64,000 bases of DNA, taken from DATLFA01 sp035525225 (GTDB lineage: Bacteria; Actinomycetota; Acidimicrobiia; Acidimicrobiales; WLNW01). The DNA lies in assembly GCA_035525225.1 (NCBI GenBank), contig DATLFA010000090.1, positions 44,172 through 108,171 on the forward strand. Reading direction: 5' to 3'. This document shows positions 33,645 through 41,739 of this stretch, piece after piece. The position numbers and the translations under genes were made by a program. Within the stretch, counting starts at the first letter, position 1. The number at the start of each line of letters is the position of its first letter. The notes beneath the pieces are model-generated. The model ran no database searches, had not been told where the DNA came from, and saw nothing but the letters and a program-made list of their open reading frames with translations.

Positions 33645-33922
33645 CGGCGGCCATCCGAGTCCCGGGCGGGCATGCCGGCGATCTGGCCCAACACGTCGTC
33701 GACCACCGAACGAGTCACAGGCGACGGCTGGTCGCTCATCGCCCGTAGGTCGTCGAGCGTGCGCCGCAGCGATGCCAGAACACGCGCGCAGCGCCGGCAT
33801 CCCGCGATGTGCCGATCGAACCGTCGCTGGTGGCGATCGTCGAGTTCACCGTCGATTCGGGCGCTCATCCGACGTCGGGTCCCGCCGCAGCTACCGTTGG
33901 CGACCATGAACCATGGAGTCAT
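33641..33922 (-). CDS. Zinc-finger (ZAS/zf-HC2) anti-sigma factor
   Basis: Protein of 93 residues. The HxxxCxxC motif, RHIAGCRRC, preceded by MSARIDGELDDRHQ, defines the zinc-binding anti-sigma fold; an upstream Cys (NGSCGGT) may be a ligand. In RsrA-like members this site senses disulfide stress. No membrane helix is present. The start is uncertain (33922, 33907 or 33868). It is coupled to the YnjB-like gene and divergent from the ECF sigma gene, only 15 bp away. Confidence 0.75.
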   Translation of the reverse strand: MTPWFMVANGSCGGTRRRMSARIDGELDDRHQRRFDRHIAGCRRCARVLASLRRTLDDLRAMSDQPSPVTRSVVDDVLGQIAGMPARDSDGRR

Positions 33923-33937
33923 GACCGGTTTGATGCG

Positions 33938-34513
33938 GTGAGCGCCTCCGAGGATTCACATCGGTCGCAGATTCTTCTCGACGGCATTCGCCGAGGCGAT
34001 CAGATCGCGTTCGCCGAGTTCATCCGTGCTCACGAGCAACGAGCAGCGTCGATAATCGGTCGAGTGCTCGATGACCCTCGCGACGTCGCCGAAGCCACTC
34101 AGGACACGTTCGTGCAGGTCTGGCGCAACGCGTCGCAATTTCGTGGTGACGCGGCGGTGACGACGTGGCTCCACCGCATCGCGATGAATACTGCGCTCAC
34201 GCGGGCCCGGCGCAAGCACCGCCCACAGACCTCTTGGGAGGAAGCCAGCTCGCTCCCCCTCCTCGATGCCACCGATGCGACCGCGCAAGACGCCGAGCAG
34301 CGACGCCGGGCCGCCTCGGTCCGCGCCGCGTTGGCGCAACTGCCACTCGACCAGCGGGCGGCAGTGGTGCTTCGCGATATAGAAGGTTTGAGCAGCGCCG
34401 AAGCCGCGGCCGTGCTCGACCTTGCGGAGCCGGCCCTGAAGACACGTTTGCACCGCGGTCGAATGCGTTTGCGATCCCTTCTCGCCGATCACGCTGCAGA
34501 CGCGGAATCATGA
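33938..34513 (+). CDS. ECF (sigma-70 family) RNA polymerase sigma factor
   Basis: Sigma factor of 191 residues from GTG 33938. Region 2 is seen in FAEFIRAHEQRAASIIGRVLDD through EATQDTFVQVWRNASQF and TTWLHRIAMNTALTRARR; region 4 in LAQLPLDQRAAVVLRDIEGLSSAEAA and ALKTRLHRGRMRLRSLL. It presumably pairs with the divergent ZAS anti-sigma factor. The UGA-containing peroxiredoxin-like gene follows after 61 bp in the same direction and is likely in its operon or regulon. Confidence 0.88.
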   Translation: MSASEDSHRSQILLDGIRRGDQIAFAEFIRAHEQRAASIIGRVLDDPRDVAEATQDTFVQVWRNASQFRGDAAVTTWLHRIAMNTALTRARRKHRPQTSWEEASSLPLLDATDATAQDAEQRRRAASVRAALAQLPLDQRAAVVLRDIEGLSSAEAAAVLDLAEPALKTRLHRGRMRLRSLLADHAADAES

Positions 34514-34574
34514 CGGCCGCAAACGTGTTACCACGTGAGCCCCCGCAATTCCGCCGGCGACGAAGGAGACACTG

Positions 34575-35135
34575 ATGCTCGTGGATACCGGCGATGTAGC
34601 ACCCGACATCGTCCTACTGGACCACGATGGTCACCAGTGGCGTCTCGCCGATCACCGGGGTCGCAGCGTGATACTCGTCTTCCACCGCCACCTGATGTGA
34701 CTGCCGTGCCAAGAGCATGTCGTCGCCGTGCGCGACGAACTCGAACGACACGGACGCCTTGACGACGTCGACGTCGCGGTTGTCACCTTCGCCCGCGCCA
34801 AGTTTCTCGACGGTTACCGGCAACATCTGGATATCCCGTTCTCGGTCCTCAGTGACGAACACCGCGACACCTATCGTGCGTATGGCCTCGGGCGAGGTTC
34901 GCTGCGCCGCATCTACCGGCCCGCGACGATCAAGAAATACGCGCAACTCATGCGGGCCGGCAAGAAGCTCCGGCGGCCGACCGACGACACTCGCCAGCTC
35001 GGCGGCGACTTCGTGGTCGGTGCCGACGGTCTCCTGCGCTTCGCCTACCGGCCCGTCGCCCCCGACGATCGTCCTGCGCCGGCCGACATGATCGCCGCTC
35101 TCGACTCGCCGCCGAGCCGAGAACCCGCAGCGTGA
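34575..35135 (+). CDS. Peroxiredoxin-like (AhpC/TSA_2-type) selenoprotein, in-frame UGA
   Basis: Thioredoxin-fold protein of 186 residues if TGA at 34698-34700 (codon 42) is read as selenocysteine. GGAG precedes ATG 34575. The reading frame is uninterrupted on both sides of the TGA and the join is exact: LVFHRHLM-U-LPCQEHVVAVRDEL. Homologues of this peroxiredoxin-like family carry C-x-x-C here, so U replaces the first Cys. The later part (IPFSVLSDEHRDTYRAYGLGRGS; LGGDFVVGADGLLRFAY) is typical of the fold. A seven-pair hairpin follows 20 bases after UGA. A nonsense mutation of TGC or TGT is the alternative. An AhpD-like gene is next. Confidence 0.8.
34720..34738 (+). promoter_or_regulatory. 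SECIS-like hairpin
   Basis: Stem TCGTCGC at 34720-34726 pairs perfectly with GCGACGA at 34732-34738, leaving the five-base loop CGTGC. The apical loop begins 27 bases after the UGA, inside the 16-37 base range known for bacterial SECIS elements, and has G at its second position as the consensus demands. No folding software was run. Confidence 0.6.
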
Positions 35136-35213
35136 TGTGGTGCTCATCCCACGTTTGCGGTGTGATACGGCGATCCTCGGTACGCTCCGCAACAGTCGAT
35201 CGAAGGAGTTGGC

Positions 35214-35804
35214 GTGGCCAATCTGAATCCATTGCGGCGTGAGGACCTCCCGGACTATGAGGAGATGTTCGCGACGATGGAACAGCGCGCCGGTTTCGTG
35301 CCGAACGCGTTTCTCACGATGGCACGCCGGCCGGGCATGCTCGACGCTCTCCAAGCGCTGATCCAACAGGTCTTCGCGGGATCAGTGTCGCGCGAGACGA
35401 AGAGCCTCGTCGCGTTGATGTCGAGCTACGGCGCGGGGTGCCGTTACTGTCAGGCGCACCAGGCGACGAGCCTCATGCACCAAGGCATCGGCGCGGACAA
35501 GCTCGCCAACGTGGCCGACTTCGAACGCAGCGACAAGTTCACCGAGGCGGAGCGCGCTGCGATGCGCCTCGCGTTTGCGTCGGGTCAAAGCCCCAATGCC
35601 GTGACGCCGGGCCACTTCGACGGCCTTCGGCGTTTCTATGACGAAGGCGAGATCGTAGAGATCGTCGGCGTCATCGCGATGTTCGGGTTCTTGAATCGCT
35701 GGCACGAGACGATGGCCACCGAGCTCGAGGGTGCGCCGTCGGATTTGGCATCGCAGGTGCTCGGCGGTCTCGCATGGGAACCGGGACGGCACGCGGGAGG
35801 CTGA
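35214..35804 (+). CDS. AhpD-like/carboxymuconolactone decarboxylase-family protein
   Basis: Helical protein of 196 residues. GAAGGAG precedes the GTG start. The redox motif CRYCQAH near residues 76-82 is the CxxCxxxH active site of AhpD-like peroxidases or reductases. Such proteins reduce AhpC-type peroxiredoxins, so it may serve as reductant for the peroxiredoxin-like selenoprotein 78 bp upstream. It uses Cys, not Sec. Confidence 0.8.
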   Translation: MANLNPLRREDLPDYEEMFATMEQRAGFVPNAFLTMARRPGMLDALQALIQQVFAGSVSRETKSLVALMSSYGAGCRYCQAHQATSLMHQGIGADKLANVADFERSDKFTEAERAAMRLAFASGQSPNAVTPGHFDGLRRFYDEGEIVEIVGVIAMFGFLNRWHETMATELEGAPSDLASQVLGGLAWEPGRHAGG

Positions 35805-35808
35805 CGCG

Positions 35809-37212
35809 CTAGATCGATGGCGGGCGGCGCGCTCGCCCGGGCGGGGCGAGCAGCGTCACGAGGTCGCTGTTTTCGCGGGGGTCGAGGACGCTGTGCTGCA
35901 CGCACGCCGGCACGAGCTCGTCGGACTCGGGGTGTGCCATGTGATACGTGCACGCCTGCAAGCGCTCTTGTGTGGCTCGTATTCGCGGCTCGTCGCTGGT
36001 GACGCCGTCTTGGAGCAATGCCCATGCAGGTGCGACATCGCGGGCGTCCATGAAGTTGTGCATCACAAAGGTGACGGGCCGGATGCCGTGGCGAAGTGCA
36101 CGCAGACCACCGGCGCGTCGCACGAATCGTTTCACCCACCAAAGCGTCAACGGAATGACCTTCGGGCCTCGCAGTACGCCGCGGATCACCCGTACGGTTT
36201 GCTGGGCGCGCGGCGCGAACAGGAGCGTGCCCGGCAACGCCGCAAAGAACGCATCACGTAGCGCCAGGTCGGCCGGCACGCGGTCATCGAGGAGGGGTAC
36301 GTAGCGTTCGCCGACGTAGACACCCCACGTGGTGCGGTTGCAGCGGATGTCGCCCACCTCGATTGCCCGGTAGGGGAGCCGCGTGCCCGCACCGTCTTCG
36401 ACGCGGGCCCACACATCGTCATCGGTGAGTGCCCGGTAGCCGCCGCGCCACCGCTGCTCGTTTCCGACGTACGCGGCGGGCTGGAACGAGAACATCCGAA
36501 AGCCGAGCCGGTGCGACGAGCGGATGACTTCGGATATCTGATCGATGTTGTCGGCGGTGACGGTCATGTTGTGTGCCAGATGCCCACGCACGCCATGTTC
36601 AGCTTCGAGGCGGTCGAACATCGCGCAGAACGCGGCGCGTTGCGGTTGTAGCTCGGCCTCGGTAGTAGGGCGCGGCGCCCCGGTGCGGCCGCGCATCGTC
36701 GAGTCGATGTGTGCGGCGAACGACAAGTCCGCAAATCGCCGCGAGCCATCGGACCGCACCGCGAGGCGCCGCAGATAGTCGTAGTCGAAATCGCCGTGAG
36801 TCATACTCATCGGCATGCGCCCGTAGCTACGCATGACCGCGAGCGTCGCGGCGTGGTCTTCGGGCGACAGCAGCGACACTTCACCGCCGATCAACTGTGC
36901 ATATTGCGCGGGGCCGCGCCGTTCACGGAGATAGGCCATCTGCCGACCGACTTCGGCGATCGTGTGCGCACCATCGGTCGGTACCTTGTTCGCATCGGCG
37001 GAGTGGTAACAGGGCTTGCACGCGAAGTCGCACGCCGGGAAGACCCCGTGTGTGCCCTCGCAACCCGCGAATCGCCGCCCCAGCAGTTGCGCCGGGGTGC
37101 GGACATGGTCCGGTAGTGACTCCCACCGGTCGGCCATCACCCGTGCCGCCTCGGGGTCGCTCGGGCGCGTCGAACGGGTCCAAGCCTTCAGCCGGGCGAT
37201 CATCGTGGTCAT
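35809..37212 (-). CDS. Radical SAM protein
   Basis: Protein of 467 residues. CDFACKPC (C-x3-C-x2-C) near residue 61 binds the SAM-linked [4Fe-4S] cluster; GGEVSLL is the GGE motif. Further Cys residues in ACTYHM and VPACVQH near the C-terminus could bind an auxiliary cluster. The MHNFMDARDV and GIRPVTFVMH segments are specific but not ones I can name. It converges on the AhpD-like gene 4 bp away. Substrate unknown. Confidence 0.75.
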   Translation of the reverse strand: MTTMIARLKAWTRSTRPSDPEAARVMADRWESLPDHVRTPAQLLGRRFAGCEGTHGVFPACDFACKPCYHSADANKVPTDGAHTIAEVGRQMAYLRERRGPAQYAQLIGGEVSLLSPEDHAATLAVMRSYGRMPMSMTHGDFDYDYLRRLAVRSDGSRRFADLSFAAHIDSTMRGRTGAPRPTTEAELQPQRAAFCAMFDRLEAEHGVRGHLAHNMTVTADNIDQISEVIRSSHRLGFRMFSFQPAAYVGNEQRWRGGYRALTDDDVWARVEDGAGTRLPYRAIEVGDIRCNRTTWGVYVGERYVPLLDDRVPADLALRDAFFAALPGTLLFAPRAQQTVRVIRGVLRGPKVIPLTLWWVKRFVRRAGGLRALRHGIRPVTFVMHNFMDARDVAPAWALLQDGVTSDEPRIRATQERLQACTYHMAHPESDELVPACVQHSVLDPRENSDLVTLLAPPGRARRPPSI

Positions 37213-37267
37213 GACTTGCTTTGATGCACTGAGTAGCGAATACGGCGCGCACCCGTGTCGTGTGACG

Positions 37268-38545
37268 TCACGCCGTTGGATCGAGAACTCGACCGAGAAA
37301 GAGCACCGCCTTGGTCTCGAGATCTCGCAGCACGAAGATGAAGGGGCGATCGACGGTCAGGGCCACTGGTGTTCCCGGCGCCGCCGTTGCTCGGATGATG
37401 ATCGCAGTTGCGGCGGCCGCTTCGGTGCCCTTTTCATTGACGTCGATGAAGGCTTCATGCAGTACACCGGACACGTAGAGCTTCTCGGCCGTAGTCATTG
37501 CCGACAAGTCAGCCCGGTCGGGGTCGAAGAGATCAGTGAGGCCGAGTGAGGCGAGCGTGTCGACGAGGTCGGCCTGCGTTCGAAATCGGAACTTCGGCAG
37601 CGCAAGTTGCACGGACTGTGGTTCGACGCGTTTGAAGAAGGTGGTGGTGCCACGCCTCAGTGACTCGGCGACTGCGTCGAACTGTCCCGTGTCGGGAACG
37701 ATCACATCCATGGCCAACTTGCCGCCCGCGTAGGGCAGCTCGACCATCTGCCAACCTGAACCCTTCGCGTAGCCGAGCGATTCGGTCTGGTGCATGAAGG
37801 AGGCCGTCACCGTCGATTGGTCGAGGCGGGCGAATGGCTGGTCCGCAGTTGCAGAAGGCTCGAACGGCTGCGCCCACGAGGCCTTGAGATACACGGCGTT
37901 GGTGAGAACGAGGCGCGTCAGTGAATCGAGGGCATCCTCGGGTATGAGCTCGGGAATCTTCTGCGCGGTCTGATCGGAGACCCACTCGTTGATGGTTCGA
38001 CGCGATTGTTCGAGCTCATGCTGGTAGTCGACGACGTGTAGCCCCGCTCCGTAGTGGGCCGCCAACTGATCGAGAAATGGCGTCGCGAACGGATAGCCCC
38101 GCTGGGGCCATAGGGCGTTCGCGGTCGCCAACAGGACCGACAGCTTCTTGCCGTCCTGTCCCACGACATCGCCGGTTCTCGTCGCGAGCGCTTGTTCGAG
38201 CGCGTTGAAACCGGTGTCTGCGTCGGTCCCTTCGAGATGAAGTACCCGATCGAGTTGCAGCTTCGTCTCGCCGGCAGCACCGGCACGGGTCATTGCGAGT
38301 GCCACCGCGACGCTGTAAGGCGACAGCACGAGGTTGCCATCGGCCGTAGCGGCGAGCTCGGTGAAGAGCTCGCCCCCAAACGTGTCGACAGCCGAAGCAA
38401 CCGGTAGTCCGGCAGAAGTCGCAGGAGCTTGGCGAGCGGCAGAGCTCATCACGACGTCGGCGGCCCCGTCGTCGCTGCCGCACGAAGCGAAGATGATCAC
38501 GCTCACTGCAAAGGCCGCGGTCGCGCGTTTCAGCCGTCTGCCCAC
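37268..38545 (-). CDS. Serpin-family protease inhibitor, predicted lipoprotein
   Basis: Serpin of 425 residues. GTG 38545 with AAGG upstream gives a lipoprotein signal peptide: basic start, hydrophobic core and lipobox FASC. The serpin fold is clear (NLVLSPYSVAVALAM, LTNAVYLKASWAQPF, LPKFRFRTQADL, PFIFVLRDLETKAVLFLGRV). The hinge GTEAAAATA has the small residues required for inhibitory serpins, so the reactive loop can insert. The likely target is an exported serine or cysteine protease. It lies just behind hsp20 on the same strand. Confidence 0.9.
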   Translation of the reverse strand: MGRRLKRATAAFAVSVIIFASCGSDDGAADVVMSSAARQAPATSAGLPVASAVDTFGGELFTELAATADGNLVLSPYSVAVALAMTRAGAAGETKLQLDRVLHLEGTDADTGFNALEQALATRTGDVVGQDGKKLSVLLATANALWPQRGYPFATPFLDQLAAHYGAGLHVVDYQHELEQSRRTINEWVSDQTAQKIPELIPEDALDSLTRLVLTNAVYLKASWAQPFEPSATADQPFARLDQSTVTASFMHQTESLGYAKGSGWQMVELPYAGGKLAMDVIVPDTGQFDAVAESLRRGTTTFFKRVEPQSVQLALPKFRFRTQADLVDTLASLGLTDLFDPDRADLSAMTTAEKLYVSGVLHEAFIDVNEKGTEAAAATAIIIRATAAPGTPVALTVDRPFIFVLRDLETKAVLFLGRVLDPTA

Positions 38546-38553
38546 TGTCACCC

Positions 38554-39015
38554 TTATCCGCGGGTGACGGCAACTCGCTGACTCTCGGTCGCTTCGTGTT
38601 TCACGGGCACCGTGACCTCGAGAATGCCGTCTTTGTAGGACGCCTTGACATCGGCCTCGGACGCGCCCTTCGGCAGTGGAAGCGTTCGGGTATACGAGCC
38701 ATAGCGGAACTCGGAGCGAACACGCCCCTCGTTCTCTTCCTTCGTCTGGCTTCGGCGCTCGGCCTTGATGTGCAGGACACCGTCGCTCACACTGATATCG
38801 ACGTCTTTTTCGGGGTCGATGCCCGGGAGCTCGGCTCGAATGACCATTGCATCGTCCTTGATCTCTTCCTCGACGCGAATTCGGCCTTCGAGACCGGACG
38901 TCCGGTCGAAGACGCGGAACAAGTCGGGCATCCCCCAACGCGACAAGTCGGGAAACTCGAACCACTCACGGCGACGAACATCGGGCTTCGTCGTACCTTC
39001 GGTCTTCTCTGTCAT
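38554..39015 (-). CDS. Hsp20/alpha-crystallin small heat-shock protein
   Basis: Chaperone of 153 residues. The alpha-crystallin domain runs from about residue 45: IKDDAMVIRAELPGIDPEKDVDISV, then RSEFRYGSYTRTLPLPKGAS and YKDGILEVTVPV. The C-terminal I-x-I-like motif is weak. It holds unfolded proteins in the cytoplasm. The serpin start lies 8 bp beyond its stop, so both are probably heat-induced together. Confidence 0.92.
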   Translation of the reverse strand: MTEKTEGTTKPDVRRREWFEFPDLSRWGMPDLFRVFDRTSGLEGRIRVEEEIKDDAMVIRAELPGIDPEKDVDISVSDGVLHIKAERRSQTKEENEGRVRSEFRYGSYTRTLPLPKGASEADVKASYKDGILEVTVPVKHEATESQRVAVTRG

Positions 39016-39080
39016 CTCGTGCTTCCTTTCCGCTATACGTCTCTTCGTCCACCCGTCGGCGGAGCCGGCGCGTCTACCGT

Positions 39081-39118
39081 CGATTCAACAAAATCGAATG
39101 GTCCACCGATAGGGACCA
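39081..39118. promoter_or_regulatory. Inverted repeats upstream of hsp20
   Basis: In the 143-bp gap upstream of hsp20 there are two dyads: CGATT at 39081-39085 with AATCG at 39091-39095, and TGGTCC at 39099-39104 with GGACCA at 39113-39118. They do not match the HAIR (HspR) or CIRCE consensus. They may be operators of a heat-shock regulator. Confidence 0.35.
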
Positions 39119-39158
39119 AGTTCCCGACTCGTGTTCCCATGATCCGAACGGGGCATCG

Positions 39159-40652
39159 TCAGGGCTCCTCCGCGATGTCGCGACGAGTCTCGCCGCCTTG
39201 GTCGAGGCGGAAGGGTGGATATACGTCGGTCATAAGCATTGCGTACGCCACGACTCGGTACACCCATCGGTTCAGCCCGGTGATCAACCCGAACATGTCG
39301 CGCGGGTACCGGCCGGTGAACAGGAGTCGTACACCGGCCACGAGGACGAGCACACCGAGAAGGCCGCCGCTCCAGGCCGCGGCGCGGCCATCCCAGTCGC
39401 GCTGAACGCGCAATGTGCCCCACCACCAGCCGGAGCCGATGATGCCGACGACGACGTAGTGGGGTAGCGCCAAGAGCCACCACTTGACAAGGACGAGGCC
39501 GCGGGAGAGCTGCGCCGGGTAGAGCACGTCGAGGGTGGCGGGGTACGTGTCGACGGGCCGAAGAGTGAACGGCGGATACCTGTCGGTGCCGAGAACTCCG
39601 GTCGCATAAAAGGCGACCCGCCACGTCCACCGCAGTACGCCGACGTTGAAGTCGAAGATACGTCGCGGATAGCGCCCGGTGAAGAGGATCGCGACGCCGG
39701 CGATGACGGTGAGCATGATGGCTGCGATCCACAGCAACGCCAGCACGATCAAATGAGGGATGGCGAGGATCCACTTCACCAGCCACAACCACCGGCTGAG
39801 CGGTGCGTCGAGTCGTGAGCGCACGACAACCGGATCATCGGCAAGGCCGGACACTGGCGTCGGTGATGCGGGTACTGTGCTACCGAATTGGTCTCCGCCT
39901 GGTGGCGGGCCGACGTCTCGAGCCGCACGGTGCGCGACGGTGATGATCACCGCGATGCCGGTGCCGAGCAGCACGATGCCGAGCACGAGAACGATGCCGA
40001 CGATCAACCACAGGTGTCGTATCTCGACACCGACGTCGATGTCGGCGACGACCCCTCGACTGGCGTCGGCGTTCATCACAACGATCGCCCAATTGCCGTC
40101 ACCCGGCTCCCACACGATGCTCTGCGTGTCCGTTCCTGCGCTCGACAGTATCCAGAAGGTCTCGGCCTGAGGCGCTGTCGGTTCGCGGGTGCCGCTGACG
40201 GCGCGGTAGTCGACCTCGAACGGACGGAGGCGAACATCGCGGATCACGTCGTGGGCTACGCCCGAGAGGTAACCATCGACGTCCGCTGTGCGCGCGATCC
40301 CGAGGAAGACTGGGCGCGTGGAGTCACTCGAAGACGCGCGGAGCCGCACGCGCACGAGGTCCCCCGGCTCGAAACCGTCTCGGCCGGGCCGCACGTCCGT
40401 TCCGAAGTCGACCTCGTCGCTCGTGATGGCGTAGGAGGCAGAGGAGAAGCGCTTGGAGTCGGTGTGGAAGAAGCCGGCGTCATCTCGGTGCGTAGTCGCG
40501 GCCCATGTCAGCGCGCCTCCCGCGGCGAGCATCGCCAGCCCTAACAAGGCGACTATCGAGGCAATGACGACCATCACGACGCGTCCGGCCGTCCAATTGG
40601 ACTGCCCGTGCGGCGCGGGTTCGGTTACTGCACCTGTGGTCGAGTCGTTCAT
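39159..40652 (-). CDS. DUF4389-domain membrane protein
   Basis: Integral membrane protein of 497 residues. One helix at the N-terminus, an extracytoplasmic domain (residues 50-205), a helix near 215, then two DUF4389 units: WLWLVKWILAIPHLIVL...FTGRYPRRIFDFNVGVLRW and LVLVKWWLLALPHYVVVG...FTGRYPRDMFGLITGLNRW. Each unit ends in a Y-PPF motif. Function unknown; such proteins are common in actinobacteria. GAGAG precedes ATG 40652. Confidence 0.8.
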   Translation of the reverse strand: MNDSTTGAVTEPAPHGQSNWTAGRVVMVVIASIVALLGLAMLAAGGALTWAATTHRDDAGFFHTDSKRFSSASYAITSDEVDFGTDVRPGRDGFEPGDLVRVRLRASSSDSTRPVFLGIARTADVDGYLSGVAHDVIRDVRLRPFEVDYRAVSGTREPTAPQAETFWILSSAGTDTQSIVWEPGDGNWAIVVMNADASRGVVADIDVGVEIRHLWLIVGIVLVLGIVLLGTGIAVIITVAHRAARDVGPPPGGDQFGSTVPASPTPVSGLADDPVVVRSRLDAPLSRWLWLVKWILAIPHLIVLALLWIAAIMLTVIAGVAILFTGRYPRRIFDFNVGVLRWTWRVAFYATGVLGTDRYPPFTLRPVDTYPATLDVLYPAQLSRGLVLVKWWLLALPHYVVVGIIGSGWWWGTLRVQRDWDGRAAAWSGGLLGVLVLVAGVRLLFTGRYPRDMFGLITGLNRWVYRVVAYAMLMTDVYPPFRLDQGGETRRDIAEEP

Positions 40653-40826
40653 GACGTCTGCGCTCTCCCATGTCGTTTGCGAACTGTATGTGGGCGAGAT
40701 CGAGTCTCGCGACCCACGGTTGCCCAACGAAGAGTCGAAGGTCCCTGGGCTCGCCCATCGCCGCGCGACAACCCGTACGTCCAAGGCCGCTGCCGTGTGA
40801 TCTTTTGGGGAAACTAGAGTGCTTCC

Positions 40827-41651
40827 ATGCATCGCGTACTGACACGCTCGCTGTCGGTCTTCGTTGCCGCTGCACTCGTGATGACTGCATGCGGCGATGA
40901 CGGGTCATCGACGGTCGCCGTGCGGCCCTTCGACGACGTCCGCGCCAGCGAGATGGTCTTCGAGCTCGATCCGTCAGACCCGAGCCGGGGGATATTCCGC
41001 GTGACGACGACCGAGCCGATGATCTGCGCGATCGTGTGGGGGACCGACGGCTCGTTCGGTCGCTTCAACAACAGCCTGTCCATGAATGGCACCGGCATCG
41101 CACAACACGACGTGTCGCTACCCGACGTCGAGCCGGGTGTGACGTATACGTACATCGTGCAGGGTACGACCGCCGATGGAACGCTCTACCGATCGGAGCG
41201 CGGTACATTTCGCCTCGATGCCGCCGCGTCGACCCCGGCCGTCACAGCTGCTGCGCCGGGGCGCAACATCGCGACGAACGCGACCATCACGAAGGTCAGC
41301 TCCGAATTCTCGGCCGCGTTTGCGGCCTCGAAAGCGATCGACGACGACTCGTCGACCGAATGGGCCACTCGCGGTGACGGCGACAACGGCTCGATCACTC
41401 TCGAACTCGCGGCAGTGACCGACATCAAAGGCGCCGAGTTCGTCACGAGATCGATGGCCGACGGTAGCGCGATCACGTCGACCTTCACCGTGAGCGTCGA
41501 CGACGGGCCCTCGATCGGACCGTACCCAGCGGGCACGCTCGCCACGCCGCGGCCGGCCGCGTTCACCGCGCGTGGGCGGGTCGTCCGATTCGACATCGCG
41601 ACATCGAGCGGCGGCAACGTCGGCGCCGTCGAAATACGCGTCTTCGCCTGA
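40827..41651 (+). CDS. Lipoprotein with discoidin (F5/8 type C)-like domain
   Basis: Exported protein of 274 residues with lipobox VMTACG at about residue 22. Residues 45-135 resemble a fibronectin-III-like fold (VEPGVTYTYIVQGTTADGTLYRSE). Residues 145-274 resemble a discoidin domain (SSEFSAAFAASKAIDDDSSTEWATRGDGDNGSITLEL), usually a carbohydrate- or surface-binding module. It is anchored outside the membrane. Its ligand is unknown. Confidence 0.72.
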   Translation: MHRVLTRSLSVFVAAALVMTACGDDGSSTVAVRPFDDVRASEMVFELDPSDPSRGIFRVTTTEPMICAIVWGTDGSFGRFNNSLSMNGTGIAQHDVSLPDVEPGVTYTYIVQGTTADGTLYRSERGTFRLDAAASTPAVTAAAPGRNIATNATITKVSSEFSAAFAASKAIDDDSSTEWATRGDGDNGSITLELAAVTDIKGAEFVTRSMADGSAITSTFTVSVDDGPSIGPYPAGTLATPRPAAFTARGRVVRFDIATSSGGNVGAVEIRVFA

Positions 41652-41739
41652 ACGATTACCCCCATCGCGCTGACTGCTCGGTGACGGTCTCAGCTGCGAA
41701 CGGCGGTCGGGGTGAGGTCGCTTGCTCCGAACGCGATGG

